Part shown: one piece after another, positions 6,713 to 15,597 of the stretch | How the letters are laid out: each line of letters starts with the position of its first letter | Numbering within the stretch: the stretch's first letter is position 1 | Origin: a virus | Virus record (IMG/VR): IMGVR_UViG_3300043436_001717 | Span: 1-26,902 of that record | DNA: 26,902 bases | Reading direction: 5' to 3' (one strand) | The notes under the pieces: generated by a model | The model's database searches: none | What the model saw: the letters and a program-made list of their open reading frames with translations, nothing else | What the model was told of the DNA's origin: nothing | Translations under genes and position numbers: made by a program

Positions 6713-7601
6713 CCTATCCTCTGTACTTTCACAGTTAGGTGTAGACGTTCGCCGTATAGGTGAAAAAGAGATTTCAGGATGTTGCCCTGTCCATCTTAAA
6801 GTCACAGGTCATGTTGACCGCTCTCCATCATGGTCTATGAACGCCACCACAGGTGCATGGATTTGTTATTCATGTGGCGCACGTGGAAGCCTCTATGGTT
6901 TGGTGTCAGAGTTAACAGGTGATTACAAGTCCATTTGGGAAGTTCATTCTTTCCTCATTGAGTCTGGATTGAATCGTTTGACCGAAGTTGAACGTGAAGA
7001 ACCACAGCCTGACATTGACTGGATTACTTTTAACAAGTTTTCTGATGTGCCTGAGCGTTTGTTAGAGCGTAAAAGTTTAGATGCCACTGTTGCTCGCCGC
7101 TTCGGTATCAAATGGAACCCTGAAAACAAATCATGGGTTATTCCCATTGTCTCTGCTGAAGGAGAATTAAGCGGCTGGCAAGAGAAGAAAAAGGATTGGG
7201 TTCGTAACTATCCAATTGGTGTTAAGAAGAGCGAGTCCTTGTTTGGGGTTGAGCGCATTAAGTCAAAGGTGGCAGTGCTTGTAGAGTCTCCACTTGACGT
7301 AGTGCGTCTTGCAGGAGTTACCGAAGAGGTAAGCGGCTTGGCTACCTTTGGTGCATACGTCAGCAAGCAGCAAATACACCTTGCTAATGACATTGCCGAC
7401 ACCTTGATTGTTGCAATGGATAACGATTCAGCAGGTATTGAATCGGGTATGCGCTTGTGGAAAACACTTCCCCGTTTTAAGGGCGGTGTAAAATGGTTAA
7501 AGTACTCCCACACAAACGCTAAAGACTTAGGTGACATGACAGACGCTCAAATACTTACTGCTGTACGTGAAGCACAAGTACTCCCTTGGTGGTTGCAGTG
7601 A
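6684..7601 (+). CDS. dnaG: DnaG-type primase (zinc-binding plus TOPRIM)
   Basis: The GTG at 6684 has GGAGG nine bases upstream and is preferred; ATG 6693 is the alternative. Numbered from that ATG, C31, H34, C58 and C61 form the CHC2-type zinc site (CPVH ... WICYSC). The TOPRIM half contains VLVESPLDVVRL with the catalytic Glu and IVAMDNDSAG with the Asp pair. At 305 residues it is a compact primase with no helicase or DnaB-interaction domain that I can see. It makes RNA primers for the lagging strand. It overlaps the helicase gene before it and the SNF2 helicase gene after it. Confidence 0.88.
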   Translation: MAIMTTGITDLSSVLSQLGVDVRRIGEKEISGCCPVHLKVTGHVDRSPSWSMNATTGAWICYSCGARGSLYGLVSELTGDYKSIWEVHSFLIESGLNRLTEVEREEPQPDIDWITFNKFSDVPERLLERKSLDATVARRFGIKWNPENKSWVIPIVSAEGELSGWQEKKKDWVRNYPIGVKKSESLFGVERIKSKVAVLVESPLDVVRLAGVTEEVSGLATFGAYVSKQQIHLANDIADTLIVAMDNDSAGIESGMRLWKTLPRFKGGVKWLKYSHTNAKDLGDMTDAQILTAVREAQVLPWWLQ

Positions 7602-9145
7602 CCTTTACAGGAACCCTGTACCCATTCCAGCAAGAGGCTATGGAGCGCATGGTTGAGCGTGGTCAGATGCTTTTAGCAATGGTCATGGGTGCTGGTAAGA
7701 CTCCTACAACTCTTGCATGTATTGAAACTCTTCTAGACCAAGATGAGATTTCTAAAGTATGTGTTGTTGTTCCATCATCTCTTAAGTATCAGTGGTATAG
7801 AGAAATAACAAAGTTCACTACTTCTAAAGCAATTGTTATTGACGGCACACCTAGCCAACGTGAGAAGTTGTGGCGTCTTGCAATTGGTTGCCAATACGTT
7901 ATTGTCAACCCTGAAAGCCTCATTAAAGATTTACCTCATTGGGAATCTATGCGGTTCAACGCAATGGTTATTGACGAAGCCACAATCATTAAATCGTTTA
8001 CTGCCAAACGTTCTAAGATGTTAAAGAAGTTAGGTGCTAAGTGCCATTATCGCTTTGCTCTAACAGGTCAACCAATTGAGAACCGACCTGAAGAACTGTT
8101 TTCTATCATGCAGTTTGTTGACTCATCTGTGTTAGGTAAATTTGATTTGTTTGACCGCACCTTTATTGTGCGTGACCATTTCGGTAAACCAACTCGTTAC
8201 CGAAACTTAAAACAACTTAATGAATCACTTACAGAAGCAATGGTTCGTAAAACTCGTGAAGATATTCAAGACCAGTTACCACAAGTAATTAACCAAGTGA
8301 TTCCTGTGCAGTTTGATAAACATGGTGCACAGTTATATAAAATCATTTCGTCTGACCTTCTTAACGAGATTCAAAAAGCAATAACCCAGAATGGTCGTTC
8401 ATTTGACCTCTGGTCCCACTACCACGGAGGTACAGGAAATGAAGCACAAGGTCAAATCATGGCACGTCTTACTGTTTTGCGGATGCTTTGCGATAATCCG
8501 AACTTGGTTTTGGATTCAGCATCGGCTTACGATGACCCCGGAGTTACAGGAGAGGGGTCGGCGTATGCCTCAAAACTCGTCGGAGCCGGAATGGTTCCGT
8601 CATCAATAAAAGCACCAAAACTAGAAACAGTTATTGAATACATTACGGATGTCCTAAGTGAAGACCCAAATAACAAAGTGGTTTTATTCTCGTTTTTTAA
8701 GAAGAACCTACGGCTTATCCAACAAGCAACTAAAGGAATTACTGAGAGCGTACTATTCATGGGTGGTATGGGTGCGGATGAGCGAGACCGTGCTAAGCAG
8801 AAATTCCAAACCGATAGTAATGTTCGGCTCTTTTTATCCTCTGATGCGGGAGGTTATGGGGTGGACTTACCACAAGCCAATTACCTCATCTCTTACGACC
8901 TCCCTTGGTCGGCTGGCAAATTGGACCAAAGAGATGCCCGAATCATCCGTCTATCTTCAACACACCCCCATGTTACAATTACCTCCTTCGTAATGAAGGG
9001 GTCTATTGAGGAACGTCAATACGAAATGCTCCAACAAAAACGAGGAATTAACTCAGCCTTCCTTGACAAAGGGTATGACCAACAAGGTAAGTTTGAATTG
9101 AATTTGGGCACACTGTCCGAGTTCTTAAGCCACTCAGAGGTATGA
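7598..9145 (+). CDS. SNF2-family DNA helicase/translocase
   Basis: The preferred start is GTG 7598, overlapping the primase stop (GTGA), giving 515 residues; a TTG at 7586 is possible. Motifs in order are a Q-motif-like LYPFQQEA, Walker A VMGAGKTPTT (29-38), VVVPSSL, the DEAT box at 126-129, ALTGQPIENR (154-163) and, in the second RecA-like lobe, LFLSSDAGGYGVDLPQAN and QRDARIIR. ENRPEELFSIMQFV after motif III is typical of SNF2-type enzymes. Phage members are thought to remodel or translocate on DNA during replication or recombination; the precise role is not known. Confidence 0.88.
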   Translation: MTFTGTLYPFQQEAMERMVERGQMLLAMVMGAGKTPTTLACIETLLDQDEISKVCVVVPSSLKYQWYREITKFTTSKAIVIDGTPSQREKLWRLAIGCQYVIVNPESLIKDLPHWESMRFNAMVIDEATIIKSFTAKRSKMLKKLGAKCHYRFALTGQPIENRPEELFSIMQFVDSSVLGKFDLFDRTFIVRDHFGKPTRYRNLKQLNESLTEAMVRKTREDIQDQLPQVINQVIPVQFDKHGAQLYKIISSDLLNEIQKAITQNGRSFDLWSHYHGGTGNEAQGQIMARLTVLRMLCDNPNLVLDSASAYDDPGVTGEGSAYASKLVGAGMVPSSIKAPKLETVIEYITDVLSEDPNNKVVLFSFFKKNLRLIQQATKGITESVLFMGGMGADERDRAKQKFQTDSNVRLFLSSDAGGYGVDLPQANYLISYDLPWSAGKLDQRDARIIRLSSTHPHVTITSFVMKGSIEERQYEMLQQKRGINSAFLDKGYDQQGKFELNLGTLSEFLSHSEV

Positions 9146-9147
9146 AT

Positions 9148-9537
9148 ATGAATAAGCCAGAAGATTACTACGAAAGACTTGCACAAGAGTTTAAGAAGTC
9201 TAAAGAAGGTATTGAAGCCTTAACAAAACGACAGAACGAAATGAAGGCTGAACTTATTGAAGCCCTTCAAGCCAACGGCTACGAAGATGACAAAGGTCAC
9301 AAGTGGTACAAAGTTGGAAGCATTGAGTTAAAGTACGAACGCCGTGTTAGTCGTTCCTTTAACGCAGAAGCCGCAGAGCAGTGGGCACGTGAGCATGGTC
9401 TTTGGGAAGACCTTAGAAAAGTTGTAGAAGTTCTTGATGAGGACAAACTTCTTGGATACGCTTGGAACCACAAAGACGAAGAAGAAACTATTCAGGGTTT
9501 TTATACTGAGAAAGAAACTTGGGCTTTTAAGGCATGA
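9148..9537 (+). CDS. Phage protein with coiled-coil N-terminus, function unknown
   Basis: ATG 9148 is preferred because AGAGG ends seven bases before it; ATG 9142 would leave only one base. The protein has 129 residues. Residues 1-45 (YERLAQEFKKSKEGIEALTKRQNEMKAE starts here, in heptad-like order) form a likely coiled coil. A compact region follows: KGHKWYKVGSIELKYERR, then AEQWAREHGLWEDL, and the gene ends WAFKA. Similar proteins are common in actinophage replication modules, but I know no assigned function. Confidence 0.65.
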   Translation: MNKPEDYYERLAQEFKKSKEGIEALTKRQNEMKAELIEALQANGYEDDKGHKWYKVGSIELKYERRVSRSFNAEAAEQWAREHGLWEDLRKVVEVLDEDKLLGYAWNHKDEEETIQGFYTEKETWAFKA

Positions 9538-9971
9538 GAGACCCTTTAGAATTGTTTGGGGACCTTCCCGACTTTCCGGGAAAGCGACTACCTAAAAACA
9601 GACCAGAATCTAAAAAGATTGCTAACTCTCTTTTGCAAGACCGTTACAACGGCGCAAAAGGGAAAGAGTACGTAATCAATGGTGAAAAGCAAATGTTCTT
9701 TACTATTGGTGAAGTGTGTAAGGCATTGGGCAAACGCCCTGTTACACTACGGATGTGGGAAAGCAAAGGTTGGATTCCAAAACCTAGTTTTCGCACACCA
9801 CCCCCAAACAGTCCACAAATACCTGACAAAGCACAAAAGGGCAGACGACTTTATAGTCAACAGCAACTTGACACGCTTATAGATGGTGTGGAACAATTTG
9901 GGCTGAGCAACCCCCAGCAAGCAAACTGGGAAGCGTTCAAAACATATATCAAAAATACTTGGATACGTTAG
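9534..9971 (+). CDS. MerR-like helix-turn-helix DNA-binding protein
   Basis: This 145-residue protein starts at an ATGA junction with the upstream stop. Residues 56-82 (FTIGEVCKALGKRPVTLRMW) are a clear MerR-type helix-turn-helix, and GRRLYSQQQLDTLI (103-116) is the wing and following helix. The first 50 residues are polar. No effector domain is visible, so it may be a small transcription regulator or an excisionase-like architectural protein. It sits upstream of the ssDNA-binding and polymerase genes and may control this operon. Confidence 0.75.
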   Translation: MRDPLELFGDLPDFPGKRLPKNRPESKKIANSLLQDRYNGAKGKEYVINGEKQMFFTIGEVCKALGKRPVTLRMWESKGWIPKPSFRTPPPNSPQIPDKAQKGRRLYSQQQLDTLIDGVEQFGLSNPQQANWEAFKTYIKNTWIR

Positions 9972-9979
9972 GAAAAACC

Positions 9980-10627
9980 ATGAGCAAATATGATGAAGAC
10001 GAATTTACGTCAGAAGAAGAAGAATTTACCCCCAAGCCAGCAGGACGCACAGTCATCCGTGGTGGTTGGAATGCAGTAGAAGATGTGAAGAACGCTGACT
10101 CTCCATTCGCACAGCGTTTGAAGGTTTCAGAAGACCCCATCATCATTAAGTTCCTTAGTGACGAGCCATATGCTTCTTGGAAGCAGCACTGGATTGAGCG
10201 TCAAGGACAGAAGTCTTTTGTTTGTATTGGTGACATTGATGACAAGGGTTGCCCATTGTGCGACTCAGGTAGTCGCCCCTCAGTACGCATTGCATTTAAC
10301 GTTGCATTGTTGGTACCCGGCGAGGAGCCTGTTCTCAAGTCCTATGAAGTTGGACCACGAGTCATTGACCAGTTGAAGAACTTCCACACTGACCCACGTA
10401 CAGGCCCATTGTCTAAGCACTACTGGGCAGTGAGCAAGACTGGTAAGGGTGCTACTACAGCAACCGCACACCAGATTGTCAAGGAACGTGACCTTGAAGA
10501 GTGGAACATTGAAGGCATCACCGATGACTCCTTTAAGGTTCTTCGTAACAAGGCATACACGCCTGACATCATTGCAATCCCTGCTCGCAAGGACTTGCTC
10601 TCAGTCGCAGACGAAGACCTCTCGTGA
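9980..10627 (+). CDS. Single-stranded DNA-binding protein, gp32-like zinc motif
   Basis: ATG 9980 follows AGGAAAAACC and gives 215 residues; an upstream TTG at 9959 is unlikely. The N-terminus is acidic and disordered (DEDEFTSEEEEF). H70, C82, C91 and C94 form H-x11-C-x8-C-x2-C, nearly the spacing of the T4 gp32 zinc site. PIIIKFLSDEPYASWKQHW, SFVCIGD and CPLC match what I recall of actinophage proteins annotated as SSB. It would coat single strands at the fork; its gene overlaps that of Pol I. Usual SSBs carry the acidic tail at the C-terminus; here VADEDLS at the end is only mildly acidic. Confidence 0.65.
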   Translation: MSKYDEDEFTSEEEEFTPKPAGRTVIRGGWNAVEDVKNADSPFAQRLKVSEDPIIIKFLSDEPYASWKQHWIERQGQKSFVCIGDIDDKGCPLCDSGSRPSVRIAFNVALLVPGEEPVLKSYEVGPRVIDQLKNFHTDPRTGPLSKHYWAVSKTGKGATTATAHQIVKERDLEEWNIEGITDDSFKVLRNKAYTPDIIAIPARKDLLSVADEDLS

Positions 10628-12699
10628 CCGTGGGAGGCACAACGCCTCCTCGTGTAGATGTTGTCACCTCCCTTGATGAATTAGCAGAGATTGTTGAAAT
10701 CATCAAGGGAGTTGGCGCTTTTGTCTTTGACGTTGAAACACGGGGAATACTAGAGCGTCACCCCACCATGTTGGAAAACATGGAAAAGGCATGGAAAGAA
10801 CATGTTGCTTCTTTAAAGAATCCAAGTCCTGAGATTCAAAAGCGTGCACACGATAACTTCACAGACAAGTACCGTGGTCTTATTGCACTCAATCCTTTGT
10901 TGAATGACGTCTTTTGGATTGGTCTTGCAACTACAGGACACTCATGGGCTATCCCAATGGGTCATGAAGTTGGGGAGATTATTACTCCTGAAGAAACAGG
11001 TGATGGTTCTACTGTCCCACCAGAGGGTTACCGCAAACTTTTAAAGAGTGGTCAAGAATCAACCGCCAAGGCTAGGTACCACATCCCTGCCGTTATGTCT
11101 GAACCTCCTGCTCAACTAAGCAGGTCTGAAGTCTTTGAGGCTTTGCGACCTTTGTTCTTTAGTGACCTTGTTAAAGTTGGGCACAACGTTAAGTTTGATG
11201 CTCGCTCTATCAGTAAATACTATGGGGAGATTCCTCCCGGACCTTACGCAGACACTATGTTGCTTCAGCACATTGTCAATGAGAACTTGATGTCCTACTC
11301 ATTGGAGCAACTGATTGGACACAACTACGGTAAGCATGACGCTTACGCTCGTGACGGTAAGTTAGGCAAGATTATTACGCAGGTTCCTTTTAGTAAGGCA
11401 TCTCATTACGTACATCTAGATGTTCGTTGGACATGGATGCTATACCAGCGTTTGTGGAGCAAGGTAAAACTAGATACGACTTTAATGGATTGTTTCTACC
11501 AAGACTCAGAGGTTCTTAGAATCCTGATGCACATGGAGAATCAAGGTATCCCTGTTGCACAACGCAACATGAAAACCCTTGGTAAAGAACTAGATGGTCG
11601 TATGCGTGACATCTTGTTGGCACTTTCTGAGTACACACCTGCTGGGTTCAACCCAGACTCTACAAAACACAAACAGCAGTTTTTGTTTAATAAGAAGCGT
11701 GAAGGTGGTTTGGGGCTAAAGCCATACAAGTTGACAAAAGGTGGAGCACCCTCAGTAGATGAAGAGTCTCTCCGATTTCTAGAGGCAAAACACCCTGCTC
11801 TGTCCTTGTTAGTTGAGTGGTCTGAAACACAGAAGTTAAAGTCAACTTATGTTGATGGCTTGTTGCCTAAGTTGAATAACAGTCGCCTTCATCCATCGTT
11901 CCACCTTCACAGGACCACTACAGGGCGTATGTCCTCTAGTGACCCCAACCTTCAGAACATCCCCCGAGAGTCCAGTGTTCGCAGTCTGTTCGTAGCCCCC
12001 GATGACCACACCCTTCTTGTGGCTGACTACGACCAGATTGAACTTCGTGTTATGGCTATGTTCTCTCAAGATAAGGAGTTACTTAATGTCTTCAACAATA
12101 ATATTGATATCCATACTGGCGCTGCTGCTCTACTCTTTGGGAAGACTGTAGACGAGGTAACCAGCGAAGAACGTCAGATTGGTAAGGGTGTTAACTTTTT
12201 GACCGCCTACGGTGGTGGAGCAGGAAAGTTAGCCCGTACCACGGGCATCCCTTTTGAACAAGCCCAGCATATGATTCAGGAGTACTACCGACAGTTCTCA
12301 GGATTGACTGAGTGGAAACAAAAGATAGTGGCTACAGGTCGTAAGCAAGGTTATGTAACGACTATCTCGGGTCGTAGACGCCGACTGCCAGACCTTATGT
12401 CTTCTGATTCTGAGGCTCGTTCTCGTGCGGAACGGCAAGCAGTTAACGCTGTAGTGCAGGGGTCAGCCGCTGACATCTGTAAGACCGCCATGATTGATAT
12501 CTATAAAACCCTTGAAAACACAGGCGCTCACATGCTTGTTCAAGTTCATGACGAACTTGTGGTAGCGGTGCCCGACAGTCTTGTAGATGAGATTGTAGAA
12601 CCATTCTTAGTGGCTATGGGTGATGGTAAGGTATTGAACGGAGTACCAATCAAGGTCTCCTATCATCACGCCATCAATTGGGCAGAGGCTAAGGGCTAA
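10624..12699 (+). CDS. polA: DNA polymerase I (3'-5' exonuclease plus polymerase)
   Basis: GTG 10624 overlaps the SSB stop (GTGA); 691 residues. Exonuclease motifs are FDVETRG (D36, E38), GHNVKFDARS (D192) and YVHLDVRWT (Y262, D266). Polymerase motif A is ADYDQIELR (D468). Motif B is RQIGKGVNFLTAYG with R517, K521, F525 and Y529. Motif C is QVHDELVV (H642, D643, E644). F525 aligns with E. coli Phe762. There is no 5'-3' nuclease domain. About 90 extra residues lie between exonuclease motifs I and II compared with E. coli. This is the main replicative polymerase of the phage. Confidence 0.95.
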   Translation: MTVGGTTPPRVDVVTSLDELAEIVEIIKGVGAFVFDVETRGILERHPTMLENMEKAWKEHVASLKNPSPEIQKRAHDNFTDKYRGLIALNPLLNDVFWIGLATTGHSWAIPMGHEVGEIITPEETGDGSTVPPEGYRKLLKSGQESTAKARYHIPAVMSEPPAQLSRSEVFEALRPLFFSDLVKVGHNVKFDARSISKYYGEIPPGPYADTMLLQHIVNENLMSYSLEQLIGHNYGKHDAYARDGKLGKIITQVPFSKASHYVHLDVRWTWMLYQRLWSKVKLDTTLMDCFYQDSEVLRILMHMENQGIPVAQRNMKTLGKELDGRMRDILLALSEYTPAGFNPDSTKHKQQFLFNKKREGGLGLKPYKLTKGGAPSVDEESLRFLEAKHPALSLLVEWSETQKLKSTYVDGLLPKLNNSRLHPSFHLHRTTTGRMSSSDPNLQNIPRESSVRSLFVAPDDHTLLVADYDQIELRVMAMFSQDKELLNVFNNNIDIHTGAAALLFGKTVDEVTSEERQIGKGVNFLTAYGGGAGKLARTTGIPFEQAQHMIQEYYRQFSGLTEWKQKIVATGRKQGYVTTISGRRRRLPDLMSSDSEARSRAERQAVNAVVQGSAADICKTAMIDIYKTLENTGAHMLVQVHDELVVAVPDSLVDEIVEPFLVAMGDGKVLNGVPIKVSYHHAINWAEAKG

Positions 12700-13052
12700 T
12701 GGACGCTATAGACCAAAGAATGTTTTATCTGATGCTTTCCCCTACAGAGGGTCAAAAGTACGCAGACATTATGGGGTTCTCCCCACCGTCAGAAGAAGTG
12801 CAAGAAATGGAAATCATGGACGTAATGTCTAGATGGCTTACTTTGCATAAAACGGGGACACTCCAAGACATTGGAGAATCCGTTGAATGGTTTGTTGATT
12901 TCTTAAAGACATCAGATAAAATTAGTTCCCCTCCAGATGAGTTTAGTTCAGCCTTGACAGTGTTCTCTGCGGCGATGTTAAATAGGATGATGGATAGTGG
13001 GAAACTTGGTTTATTTTTAGACCCCGAAGACCTAGAGGACGAAGATGAGTGA
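12699..13052 (+). CDS. Acidic protein of unknown function
   Basis: This 117-residue protein starts at a TAATG junction with polA. It is helical (MFYLMLSPTEGQKYADIMGF, SALTVFSAAMLNRMM) and ends in an acidic stretch DPEDLEDEDE. No motif is recognised. Its coupling to the polymerase and its acidic tail could suit a protein-contact role, but this is only suggestive. Confidence 0.6.
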   Translation: MDAIDQRMFYLMLSPTEGQKYADIMGFSPPSEEVQEMEIMDVMSRWLTLHKTGTLQDIGESVEWFVDFLKTSDKISSPPDEFSSALTVFSAAMLNRMMDSGKLGLFLDPEDLEDEDE

Positions 13053-13410
13053 TTGGTGGACAAAGAAACTTGCAGGTGAGAAGCCATCGGTAGACCGTAC
13101 TGGTCTGCCACCTGTGAATGTTCCTATGCGTTTTGGGGATGTAACAGTAACTCCTCAAAACCCTCAGCCTGTACAACCACGTACCGAGAACCTTCCACCA
13201 CCTGAGTCATTGTCAGAGGCTTTACAACGTGGTCACTCTAATGGCGGTGAAGCAGCACGTAATGCAATGAACTGTCCTGACTGTGGAAGTGGTAACGTGT
13301 TCAACCGTTCAAAAGGAAACACCTTGAATGGTGCATCGCCGGCACCTCGTTGTTACGAGTGTGGTTGGAATGGTTTATATGACCAAGGGCAACAAGGCTC
13401 TTGGGGTTAA
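13045..13410 (+). CDS. Zinc-ribbon protein with disordered N-terminus
   Basis: This 121-residue protein overlaps the previous gene by eight bases. Residues 1-9 (MSDWWTKKL) form a short amphipathic start, followed by about 60 Pro-rich disordered residues. C77, C80, C103 and C106 (CPDC ... CYEC) form a four-Cys zinc ribbon ending in GWNGLY. Similar small zinc-ribbon proteins appear before recA in actinophages. It may bind nucleic acid or the replisome; no function is known to me. Confidence 0.65.
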   Translation: MSDWWTKKLAGEKPSVDRTGLPPVNVPMRFGDVTVTPQNPQPVQPRTENLPPPESLSEALQRGHSNGGEAARNAMNCPDCGSGNVFNRSKGNTLNGASPAPRCYECGWNGLYDQGQQGSWG

Positions 13411-13422
13411 ATAAGGAATAAA

Positions 13423-14454
13423 ATGTCTACAGACGTAACAAGAGAATCATTAGCATCCATCATTTCTTCTATTAAGAAGAAGTATGGAGACGACATTATT
13501 GTTAAAGGTAGTGATGTTAAAGAAGAGATGCCCCGAATTACCACAGGTGTTCTTGCGTATGACCTCATGCTCGGTGGAGGATGGCCCGTTAACCAGTGGA
13601 GTGAGATTATCGGGGAAGAGTCATCAGGTAAGACTGCTATGGCATACAAGACTATTGCGGCTAACCAAGCGTTGGACCCTAATTTCTGCGCTCTTTGGGT
13701 AGCGGCTGAAGAGTACGTCCCTGAATACGCAAAGGCTATTGGTGTAGACCTTGACCGCTTGTGGGTTGTAGAGACCAACCTCATGGAACAGGTGTATGAC
13801 CTTGTTATTCGTGTTATGGATAGTCGTGCAGTTGACATGGTTGTCATTGACTCTTTGCCAGCCCTTGTACCCGGTGATGAGGCTGAGAAGACAATGGAAG
13901 AGTTTACGATGGGTCTTGGTGCTCGTCTAACAGGTAAGTTCTTCCGCAAGGCTTCTAAGGCTCAGAAGCGTTCTCTTATTCATGAAGACCGTGGTTGTAC
14001 AGGAATCATGATTAACCAGTGGCGTGACAAGATTGGTGTGATGTGGGGTGACCCTCGTACCACTCCCGGTGGTAAGGCTAAGAACTTCCATTACTTCTGC
14101 CGTGTTGAGGTCAAGCGTGACGAATGGTTGAAGGCTAAAGATGAGACTGTTGGTCAGTCCATTAAGGGTCGCACTCTCAAGAACAAGACCAGTGCTCCTA
14201 ATAAGTCAGCCATTGTTGACTTCTACTTTACGCACGCCAATGGCTTTGAGTTTGGTGACTTTGATACTGTCAAAGACATGATTAACATTGCCGCTTCGGT
14301 AGACATCATCACACGTGCAGGCGCTTACTACTCATACAACGAACAGCGTTGGCAGGGTAAGGAAGCAATGCTCTTGGCTTTCCGTGAAGACTTGGACATG
14401 CAAGCACAATTGCGTTCTGAAGTCTTTAACCACTTTGAAATCCCTGCACCATGA
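13423..14454 (+). CDS. recA: RecA-like recombinase
   Basis: ATG 13423 follows AAGGAATAAA; 343 residues. Walker A GEESSGKT is at 64-71, Walker B is MVVIDSLPAL, and GIMINQWRDKIGVMWG with TTPGGKAKNFH matches the L2 loop and following segment of RecA. The ATP-contact region WVAAEE corresponds to the catalytic Glu segment. It would form filaments on single-stranded DNA and promote strand exchange in recombination-dependent replication. Two nuclease genes follow directly. Confidence 0.92.
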   Translation: MSTDVTRESLASIISSIKKKYGDDIIVKGSDVKEEMPRITTGVLAYDLMLGGGWPVNQWSEIIGEESSGKTAMAYKTIAANQALDPNFCALWVAAEEYVPEYAKAIGVDLDRLWVVETNLMEQVYDLVIRVMDSRAVDMVVIDSLPALVPGDEAEKTMEEFTMGLGARLTGKFFRKASKAQKRSLIHEDRGCTGIMINQWRDKIGVMWGDPRTTPGGKAKNFHYFCRVEVKRDEWLKAKDETVGQSIKGRTLKNKTSAPNKSAIVDFYFTHANGFEFGDFDTVKDMINIAASVDIITRAGAYYSYNEQRWQGKEAMLLAFREDLDMQAQLRSEVFNHFEIPAP

Positions 14455-14783
14455 CCCTAGGGGCTGATGACCGCAAGGACATCATGAAGAAGTCCCGTAA
14501 GCAAGAGAAACGTTCAGCAGATACCTACAACGGTAGTCGTAACGCTGGCTCTGGGTCTTTCTGGTTACGAAAGAACGATGTACGTTCTACCAAGTTTCTT
14601 ATTGAAAACAAGTTGACTATCGGCACAAAGAGCATTACGCTCAAAGAAGTAGACCTTAGAGAATTGAGAGAACGTGCGATTATTGAAGACCGTGTACCTG
14701 TTTTGCAATTTGACCTCAATAGCCGTAATTACGTTGTTCTTTTGGAAGATGATTTTTTAGCAATGATTGAAGACAATGACTGA
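14451..14783 (+). CDS. Small PDDEXK nuclease, Holliday-junction-resolvase-like
   Basis: This 110-residue protein starts at an ATGA junction with recA. RKQEKRSADTYNG, GSGSFWLRKNDVRS and FLIENK give E19, D43, E52 and K54 in the E...D...ExK order of PDDEXK nucleases. The order of a basic N-terminus, a GSG turn, the catalytic core and a C-terminal VPVLQFDLNSRNYVVLLEDDF strand pair resembles small phage Holliday junction resolvases. Position after recA supports a role in resolving recombination or replication junctions. Structure-specific cleavage is inferred. Confidence 0.7.
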   Translation: MTLGADDRKDIMKKSRKQEKRSADTYNGSRNAGSGSFWLRKNDVRSTKFLIENKLTIGTKSITLKEVDLRELRERAIIEDRVPVLQFDLNSRNYVVLLEDDFLAMIEDND

Positions 14784-15597
14784 TACGCCTTGGCACCTTA
14801 AAAACTATAAGAACACCTTAAACTCTCGGTTGCGTCTTGTACCTGTAGTAGAAGAAGTTCTTGTACGTGAACAACTTAATAGCACTCGTGACACACTCCA
14901 TCTCCATCCATCAGAGATTTGTAAGAAGGACTGGTGCCCACGTTCATCGTGGTACACCATTAAGGGATACGAAAAGGATGAGAAGCCTTTTGCTTTTCAA
15001 ACCCTAAACATCTTTGCAGAGGGTCACGCCATCCATGCTAAGTGGCAGTCTTGGTTACAAGAAGCAGGCGTCATGGAAGCAGTAGAGGCACCCATCTCTA
15101 ATGATGAGTACATGCTCCTCGGTCATGCTGATGGCATCATCAATGACAAGAAGGGTCGTGCCATTCTTGAGATTAAGAGTGTCGGCGCTGGAACCATCCG
15201 CATGGAGGACTTTGAACTGTTCTCAACTTCTTCTAGTCCTGATGAGATGTGGAAGAAGGTTCGCCAACCTTTCATGACTCATCTTCGTCAAGTGAACTTG
15301 TATATGTTCTGCTTGGACATTCATGATGCAGTATTCATCTATGAATGGAAGGCAACACAAGAAGTTAAAGAGTTCTCAGTTAAGTACCAACCACATTTGA
15401 TTGAAGGCATCCTTGCCGGTTGCAAGTCTGTCATTCGTGCGTTAGAGTCTGGCATCCCACCGATGCGTCCCATGTGGATAGAGGACTCATCAAACAAGGC
15501 TTGCAAGGCTTGCCCATATAAGAAAGTATGTTGGAAAGAAGATAATGACGCACCCACTAGCACTCAAGTCACCATTGATGGGGGACTTTTTCAGTAA
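14776..15597 (+). CDS. Cas4/RecB-like nuclease with Fe-S cysteines
   Basis: ATG 14776 gives 273 residues, overlapping the previous gene by eight bases. H84 in EGHAIHAKW, D119 in LLGHADG and E132-x-K134 in ILEIKSV form the RecB/Cas4 nuclease site. C49 or C54 near the N-terminus together with CKACPYKKVC near the C-terminus (C-x2-C-x5-C) match the four-Cys iron-sulphur site of Cas4/AddB-type nucleases. It would process DNA ends for recombination with RecA. Phage Cas4-like proteins are known without CRISPR loci, and no cas1 or array is present here. Confidence 0.82.
   Translation: MTDTPWHLKNYKNTLNSRLRLVPVVEEVLVREQLNSTRDTLHLHPSEICKKDWCPRSSWYTIKGYEKDEKPFAFQTLNIFAEGHAIHAKWQSWLQEAGVMEAVEAPISNDEYMLLGHADGIINDKKGRAILEIKSVGAGTIRMEDFELFSTSSSPDEMWKKVRQPFMTHLRQVNLYMFCLDIHDAVFIYEWKATQEVKEFSVKYQPHLIEGILAGCKSVIRALESGIPPMRPMWIEDSSNKACKACPYKKVCWKEDNDAPTSTQVTIDGGLFQ

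Noticed and set aside
13407-13949. 180-residue open frame on the minus strand
   Set aside because: It lies opposite recA, whose motifs are clear, and has no recognisable protein features.
14776-15597. Part of a CRISPR-Cas locus because of the Cas4-like gene
   Set aside because: No Cas1, Cas2, effector or repeat array nearby; the context is phage recombination.
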